From contig JBFGNS010000058.1 in assembly GCA_041574955.1 (NCBI GenBank), forward strand, positions 1 to 24,038: a stretch of 24,038 bases of DNA, in the 5' to 3' direction. The notes beneath the pieces were generated by a model that searched no databases, had not been told where the DNA came from, and was given only the letters and a program-made list of their open reading frames with translations. Position 1 is the stretch's first letter. Every line of letters starts with the position of its first letter. The stretch is from CALZJC01 sp041574955. GTDB taxonomy: Bacteria; Acidobacteriota; Thermoanaerobaculia; Multivoradales; JAHEKO01. A program made the position numbers and the translations under genes. Shown one piece after another: positions 20,412 through 24,038 of this stretch.

Positions 20412-22859
20412 ATGTACGCCGAGCCCAGCGGGCCGATCGAGCCCGGAACCCCCGCCAGGCGCGGCTGGCGGCTGGCCGGCAGCGCGCTGGCGGCGCTCGT
20501 TCTGCTGGCCGCGGCAGCGGCGCTGTGGGCGTGGTCGCAGCTCAGCGCCAGCCTGCCGCAGCTCGACGGCAGCGTGCCGCTGGCCGGCCTGTCGGCGGCG
20601 GTCACCGTCGAGCGAGACGCGCTGGGGGTGGTGACCGTGAGCGGCGGCGGCCGCCAGGACGTCGCCCGCGGCCTCGGCTTTGTCCACGCCCAGGACCGCT
20701 TCTTCCAGCTCGACCTGGCGCGCCGGCAGGCGGCCGGCGAGCTCGCCGAGCTGGTCGGCCCGGCAGCGTTGCCGGCCGACCGGCAGGCTCGTCTGCACCG
20801 CTTCCGCGACCGCGCACGGCGGGCGCTGGCGGCGATGAACGGCGGCGATCGCGGGATCCTCGAGGCATACGTAGAGGGCGTCAACGCCGGTCTCGCGGCA
20901 CTGCGGGCCAAGCCGTGGGAGTACCTGCTGCTGGCCGCCGAGCCCGAGCCGTGGCGTCTCGAGGACACGGTGCTGGTGGTGCACTCGATGTACTTCCAGC
21001 TCAACGACGAGCTGGCGCGGCGCGAGTCGGCGCGCGGGCTGATCCACGACCTGCTGGGCGGCGAGATGTTCGCCTTCCTGGCACCGCTCGGCGACCCTTG
21101 GGACTCGCCGATCTTCGGCGAGCCGTATCCGCCGCCGCCGCTGCCGGCGGCGGCGCCGGCCAGCCACAGCTCGCCCGACGAGGCCGCGGACGAGGCCGCA
21201 GACGAGGCCGCGGTGGCGCTCCGCCGCCCACCCGCCCAGCCGCCGATCGCCGGCAGCAACAACTGGGCGGTGGCCGGGACGCGGACCACCCACGGCGGCG
21301 CCATCTTCGCCAACGACATGCACCTGCCGATCCGCGTGCCGCACGTCTGGTACCGCGCCTCGCTGGTCTACCCCGCGCCCGACGGCGGCACGGTGCGGAT
21401 CACCGGCGTCACCCTGCCGGGCACGCCGGCGGTGGTCGTCGGCAGCAACGGTTCGGTCGCCTGGGGGTTCACCAATACCTGGGGTGACTGGGAGGACCTG
21501 GTGGAGCTCGAGCCCGACCCCGCCGATCCCGACGGCGCCTACCTGACGCCCGACGGGCCGCGCCGCTTCGAGCGCCACCAGGAGACCCTGCGGGTCAAGG
21601 GCGGCGACGACGAGCCGCTCGAGGTGCTCGAGACGATCTGGGGGCCGGTGGTCGACACCGACCACCGCGGCCGGCGCCGCGCGCTGCGCTGGATCGCCCA
21701 CGATCCGCGCGCCGTCAACCTGGACCTGATGCGGTTGGAAACCGCGGCCGGCGTCGAGCAGGCGGTGGCCGCCGCCAACCAGGTGGGAGCGCCGCCGCAG
21801 AACTTCGTCGTCGCCGACCGCGACGGGAGGATCGCCTGGACGGTGATGGGGCCGATCCCGCGGCGGTTCGGCCACGACGGCCGGCGGCCGTCGAGCTGGG
21901 CGGCCGGCGACCGCGGCTGGGACGGCTACCTCGAGCCGGCCGACTACCCGCGGGTGGTGGACCCGCCGTCGGGCCGGCTGTGGACCGCCAACGGACGCGC
22001 GGTGAGCGGCGAGATGGAACGGCTGATCGGCCTCGGCAGCTACGTCCAGGGAGCGCGTGGCGGCCAGATCCGCGACCGGCTGGCGGCCCTCGAGCGAGCC
22101 AGCGAGGCCGACATGCTGGCGATCCAGCTCGACGACGAGGCGCTGTTTCTGGCGCGCTGGCGCGAGCTGCTGCTGAGCGTGCTGGGCGACGCCCCGAGCG
22201 ACCCACGGCGCGCCGAGCTGCGCCGCCAGGTCGAGGGCTGGGGCGGCCACGCGTCGGTCGACTCGGTCGGCTACCGGATGGTGCGCGCCTTCCGCTCGCT
22301 GCTGGCGCAGCGCGTCTTCGAGCGGCTGACCGCCGCCTGCAAGGCGGCCGACCCGGGCTTCGACTACCTGGCGCTCCAGCTGTGGGAGGGCCCGCTCTGG
22401 CGGCTGGTCGAGGAACGCCCCGCGGCGCTCGCCGACCCCGAGCTGGGCTGGGAGGCCGAGATCGATGCCGCGGTCGACGACCTCCTCGGCTACTTCCTGA
22501 CCGGCGGCTCCACCTCGCTGGCCGGCCGCACCTGGGGCGACCGCAACACCGCCCGCGTCGAGCACCCGTTCAGCCGGCTGCTGCCGTTCGCGCGGCAGAT
22601 GCTCGACATGCCGGCGACACCGCTCCCCGGCGACTCCCACATGCCGCGCTACCAGTCGCCGACCGAGGGCGCCTCGCAGCGCATGGCGGTGTCGCCCGGC
22701 CGCGAGGCCGAGGGCTACCTGCACATGCCGGTGGGCCAGAGCGGCCATCCGCTGTCGCCCCACTACGGCGACATGCACCGCGCCTGGGAGACCGGCGAGC
22801 CGACGCCGTTCCTCCCCGGACCGGCGGTGCACACCCTGGTGCTCGAGCCGGCCGGCTGA
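20412..22859 (+). CDS. penicillin/acyl-homoserine-lactone acylase family (Ntn hydrolase)
   Basis: 815 residues. A hydrophobic helix (about residues 22-43) anchors it or exports it to the periplasm. The family pro-enzyme layout is clear: an alpha chain (GFVHAQDRFFQLDLARRQAAGELAELVG at about 92-119), a spacer with a DEAA repeat (residues 256-267), and the autocatalytic cleavage site Gly281-Ser282 in AGSNNWAV. Ser282 becomes the N-terminal nucleophile of the beta chain (FANDMHLPIRVPHVWY, VGSNGSVAWGFTN). It cleaves amide bonds of acylated amines; members act on beta-lactams, homoserine lactones or other N-acyl compounds, and the substrate cannot be read from sequence. The ATG at 20412 is set by the signal anchor and the -10 spacing. 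Its stop overlaps the start of the next gene by 1 nt (TGATG). Confidence 0.9.
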   Translation: MYAEPSGPIEPGTPARRGWRLAGSALAALVLLAAAAALWAWSQLSASLPQLDGSVPLAGLSAAVTVERDALGVVTVSGGGRQDVARGLGFVHAQDRFFQLDLARRQAAGELAELVGPAALPADRQARLHRFRDRARRALAAMNGGDRGILEAYVEGVNAGLAALRAKPWEYLLLAAEPEPWRLEDTVLVVHSMYFQLNDELARRESARGLIHDLLGGEMFAFLAPLGDPWDSPIFGEPYPPPPLPAAAPASHSSPDEAADEAADEAAVALRRPPAQPPIAGSNNWAVAGTRTTHGGAIFANDMHLPIRVPHVWYRASLVYPAPDGGTVRITGVTLPGTPAVVVGSNGSVAWGFTNTWGDWEDLVELEPDPADPDGAYLTPDGPRRFERHQETLRVKGGDDEPLEVLETIWGPVVDTDHRGRRRALRWIAHDPRAVNLDLMRLETAAGVEQAVAAANQVGAPPQNFVVADRDGRIAWTVMGPIPRRFGHDGRRPSSWAAGDRGWDGYLEPADYPRVVDPPSGRLWTANGRAVSGEMERLIGLGSYVQGARGGQIRDRLAALERASEADMLAIQLDDEALFLARWRELLLSVLGDAPSDPRRAELRRQVEGWGGHASVDSVGYRMVRAFRSLLAQRVFERLTAACKAADPGFDYLALQLWEGPLWRLVEERPAALADPELGWEAEIDAAVDDLLGYFLTGGSTSLAGRTWGDRNTARVEHPFSRLLPFARQMLDMPATPLPGDSHMPRYQSPTEGASQRMAVSPGREAEGYLHMPVGQSGHPLSPHYGDMHRAWETGEPTPFLPGPAVHTLVLEPAG
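21177..21212. repeat. 12-bp x 3 tandem repeat in the acylase spacer
   Basis: GACGAGGCCGCG is repeated three times with one difference and encodes DEAADEAADEAA just before the autocatalytic cleavage site, in the part expected to be excised or flexible. Confidence 0.8.
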
Positions 22860-23560
22860 TGGGCCGGCCACGGGCCGCGGCGCGCCGGACGGGCAAAGCG
22901 GCCGGGCCGGCCGCCGAGCGGTTCCGGCGACGGGTCTTCGGCCATCTGCTGGCCCTGGCGGTGGCGTTCGTCGCCGCCGAGGCGGCGCTGTTCCGCTCCG
23001 GGGTGGCCGACCCGATCGCCGCCGCGCTCGGCGCCGTGCCGTGGCCGATGGTGCTCGGCGTCTACATCGTCGTCGGCTGGCTGGCCTCGCGCTGGGCCCA
23101 CCGGCTGCGCTCGCCGGCCGCCCAGTACGCCGCGCTGGCTCTCTACCTGGCCGTCAAGGTGGTGATCTTCGTGCCGCTGCTCGACCACGCCGAGCGGTTC
23201 GCGCCGGGCAGCCTCGAGGCGGCGGCCTGGCTGACGGTGGCCGGTTTCGCGGCGCTCTGCTGGATCGGGCTCCACACCGGCGTCGACCTCTCCTTCCTGC
23301 GCTCGCTGCTGGTGTGGGGGGGCTTCGCTGCGCTCCTCCTGATCCTCTCGGCCTGGCTCTACGGCTGGCGGTTGGGCAGCTGGTTCCCGGTGGGGATGAT
23401 CGCCCTCGCCGGCGCCTCGGTGCTGTACGACAGCCAGCGGCTGGGCCGCGCCCGCGGCGGCCGCGCACCGGCGGCGGCGCTCCGCCTGTTCGCCGCCATC
23501 GCGATGATGTTCTGGTACTCGCTGCGGCTCGCCCGGCGGCTGCGCACCGGCGCCGGCTGA
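22859..23560 (+). CDS. Bax inhibitor-1 (BI-1/YccA)-like membrane protein
   Basis: 233 residues. A basic N-terminus is followed by about seven membrane helices. The C-terminal half fits the BI-1/YccA (UPF0005) family: a helix pair with internal acidic/polar residues (YDSQRLGRA after AGASVLYD) and the closing AALRLFAAIAMMFWYSLRLARRL helix. Family members are ion-permeable or protease-regulating membrane proteins; the bacterial role is not well defined. The identification is by pattern and the protein is divergent. The ATG overlaps the acylase stop by one base, so the two genes are translationally coupled. Confidence 0.65.
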   Translation: MGRPRAAARRTGKAAGPAAERFRRRVFGHLLALAVAFVAAEAALFRSGVADPIAAALGAVPWPMVLGVYIVVGWLASRWAHRLRSPAAQYAALALYLAVKVVIFVPLLDHAERFAPGSLEAAAWLTVAGFAALCWIGLHTGVDLSFLRSLLVWGGFAALLLILSAWLYGWRLGSWFPVGMIALAGASVLYDSQRLGRARGGRAPAAALRLFAAIAMMFWYSLRLARRLRTGAG

Positions 23561-23598
23561 GGCGGTTCCCGGCCCCACCGGGCGCCGCGGCGCTGTGC

Positions 23599-23604
23599 TA
23601 GGGT
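23599..23604 (+). promoter_or_regulatory. -10-like box TAGGGT before the last gene
   Basis: TGC-TAGGGT has an extended -10 form and lies 10 nt before the GTG at 23615; no Shine-Dalgarno is present. Confidence 0.35.
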
Positions 23605-23614
23605 CCCGCCGATC

Positions 23615-24038
23615 GTGGGTGGAATCGGTGCGGGGCCGGCGCTCGACGGCCTCAACGAGCAGGGCTACTACCGGCTGTCGCCCGAGGAGCGGGCACGGCT
23701 CGATGCCGGATTGAGGTTCGCCCCCGCGGTGATGCTGGCCGGCACCCTGGCCGGGCTGGTGCTGCGCTCGCCGGCGGTGCACGGGGTGCTGGCGGCGATC
23801 GCGCTGGCGAGCTTCCTGCTGCCCGCGCACCACCCGCTCGACCTCCTCTACAACCACGCCGTCCGCCGGCTGACCGGCGGCCCCGCCCTGCCGCCCGACC
23901 CGCTGCCGCGGCGTCTTGCCGGCCTGGCGGCGGCCGCAATGAGCCTGGTGATCTGCCTCGCCTTCTCCGCCGGCCGCGACGCTCTGGCCTACGGCGCCGG
24001 TGCGGTTCTGGTCGCGCTGCAGCTGGGTCTGGTGGCCC
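23615..24038 (+). CDS. DUF4395-like membrane protein, 3' truncated by window
   Basis: The frame is open from GTG 23615 to the end of the window (141 complete codons, no stop). It begins MGGIGAGPALDGLNEQGYYR and contains at least four hydrophobic helices. A connecting loop reads HPLDLLYNHAVRRLTG then ALPPDPLPRRLAG, the pattern of DUF4395 proteins (a (H/D)PxxLLYxxxxRP stretch followed by a PxPRRFA stretch). Function is unknown. The GTG start is chosen because the -10-like box is 10 nt upstream; later in-frame starts (GTG 23730, ATG 23733) would cut the N-terminus and first helix. Confidence 0.55.
   Translation, partial: MGGIGAGPALDGLNEQGYYRLSPEERARLDAGLRFAPAVMLAGTLAGLVLRSPAVHGVLAAIALASFLLPAHHPLDLLYNHAVRRLTGGPALPPDPLPRRLAGLAAAAMSLVICLAFSAGRDALAYGAGAVLVALQLGLVA

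Noticed and set aside
20340..22871. Minus-strand frame of 843 codons opposite the acylase
   Set aside because: Shadow of the acylase gene, which has an intact nucleophile and spacer layout; the antisense translation has no recognisable domain.
1..24038. CRISPR array, tRNA, rRNA, IS element or integrase
   Set aside because: No regularly spaced repeats, no cloverleaf or rRNA-like sequence, and no transposase or recombinase ORF was seen on either strand.

Overview
The window is 24 kb of very GC-rich, gene-dense bacterial DNA with about 15 protein genes and few gaps. The gene mix is an M16 peptidase pair, two TIGR02266-type PilZ proteins, a secreted metzincin with Cys-rich repeats and FnIII, Ku plus trifunctional LigD, a PDZ/multi-TM/SpoIIE phosphatase, and Bax-inhibitor-like and DUF4395-like membrane proteins. 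Together with double-membrane features (periplasmic proteases, an N-terminal-nucleophile acylase, an AMIN domain) this suggests a Gram-negative soil or marine lineage such as Acidobacteriota (Thermoanaerobaculia-like) or Myxococcota. That is inference only; no taxonomic marker gene is present.

Layout. 1-924 (+) is the 3' part of a membrane-anchored helical-repeat protein. 931-5262 (-) is an operon of efp, an active M16 peptidase and an inactive M16 partner with an extra C-terminal domain. 5427-7145 (+) is an aldehyde dehydrogenase-family protein. 7146-7328 holds a structured repeat element with terminal inverted repeats between convergent genes. 7329-9251 (-) holds two PilZ paralogues, one a PilZ-TM-AMIN fusion and one tail-anchored. 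9252-9549 is a regulatory gap with a consensus sigma-54 promoter on the plus strand, a C-rich tract and a hairpin. 9550-11793 (-) is a secreted metzincin with four 8-Cys repeats. 11794-12089 is a second regulatory gap with a strong sigma-70 promoter and a structured leader or small RNA. 12090-13819 (-) encodes Ku followed by a MerR-HTH/TPR protein, divergent from ligD at 13903-16428 (+): a complete two-protein bacterial NHEJ system plus a possible regulator. 16496-20343 (+) is a PDZ/7TM/GAF/SpoIIE phosphatase coupled to a membrane-anchored TPR protein. 20412-23560 (+) is a penicillin-acylase-family hydrolase overlapping a Bax-inhibitor-1-like membrane protein. 23615 to the end (+) is a partial DUF4395-like membrane protein.

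Two start types alternate. Some genes (efp, both M16 genes, the dehydrogenase, the TPR gene) have Shine-Dalgarno sequences. At least six others (PilZ-2, metzincin, Ku, SpoIIE phosphatase, acylase, DUF4395) have none but carry a TAnnnT -10-like box 7-10 nt before the start codon, as expected for leaderless mRNAs. The strongest candidates for something undescribed are the sigma-54 promoter with its C-rich RNA (9316-9523), the 172-bp inverted-repeat element (7148-7319) with a lone end copy at 20346-20366, and the 8-Cys repeat of the metzincin.
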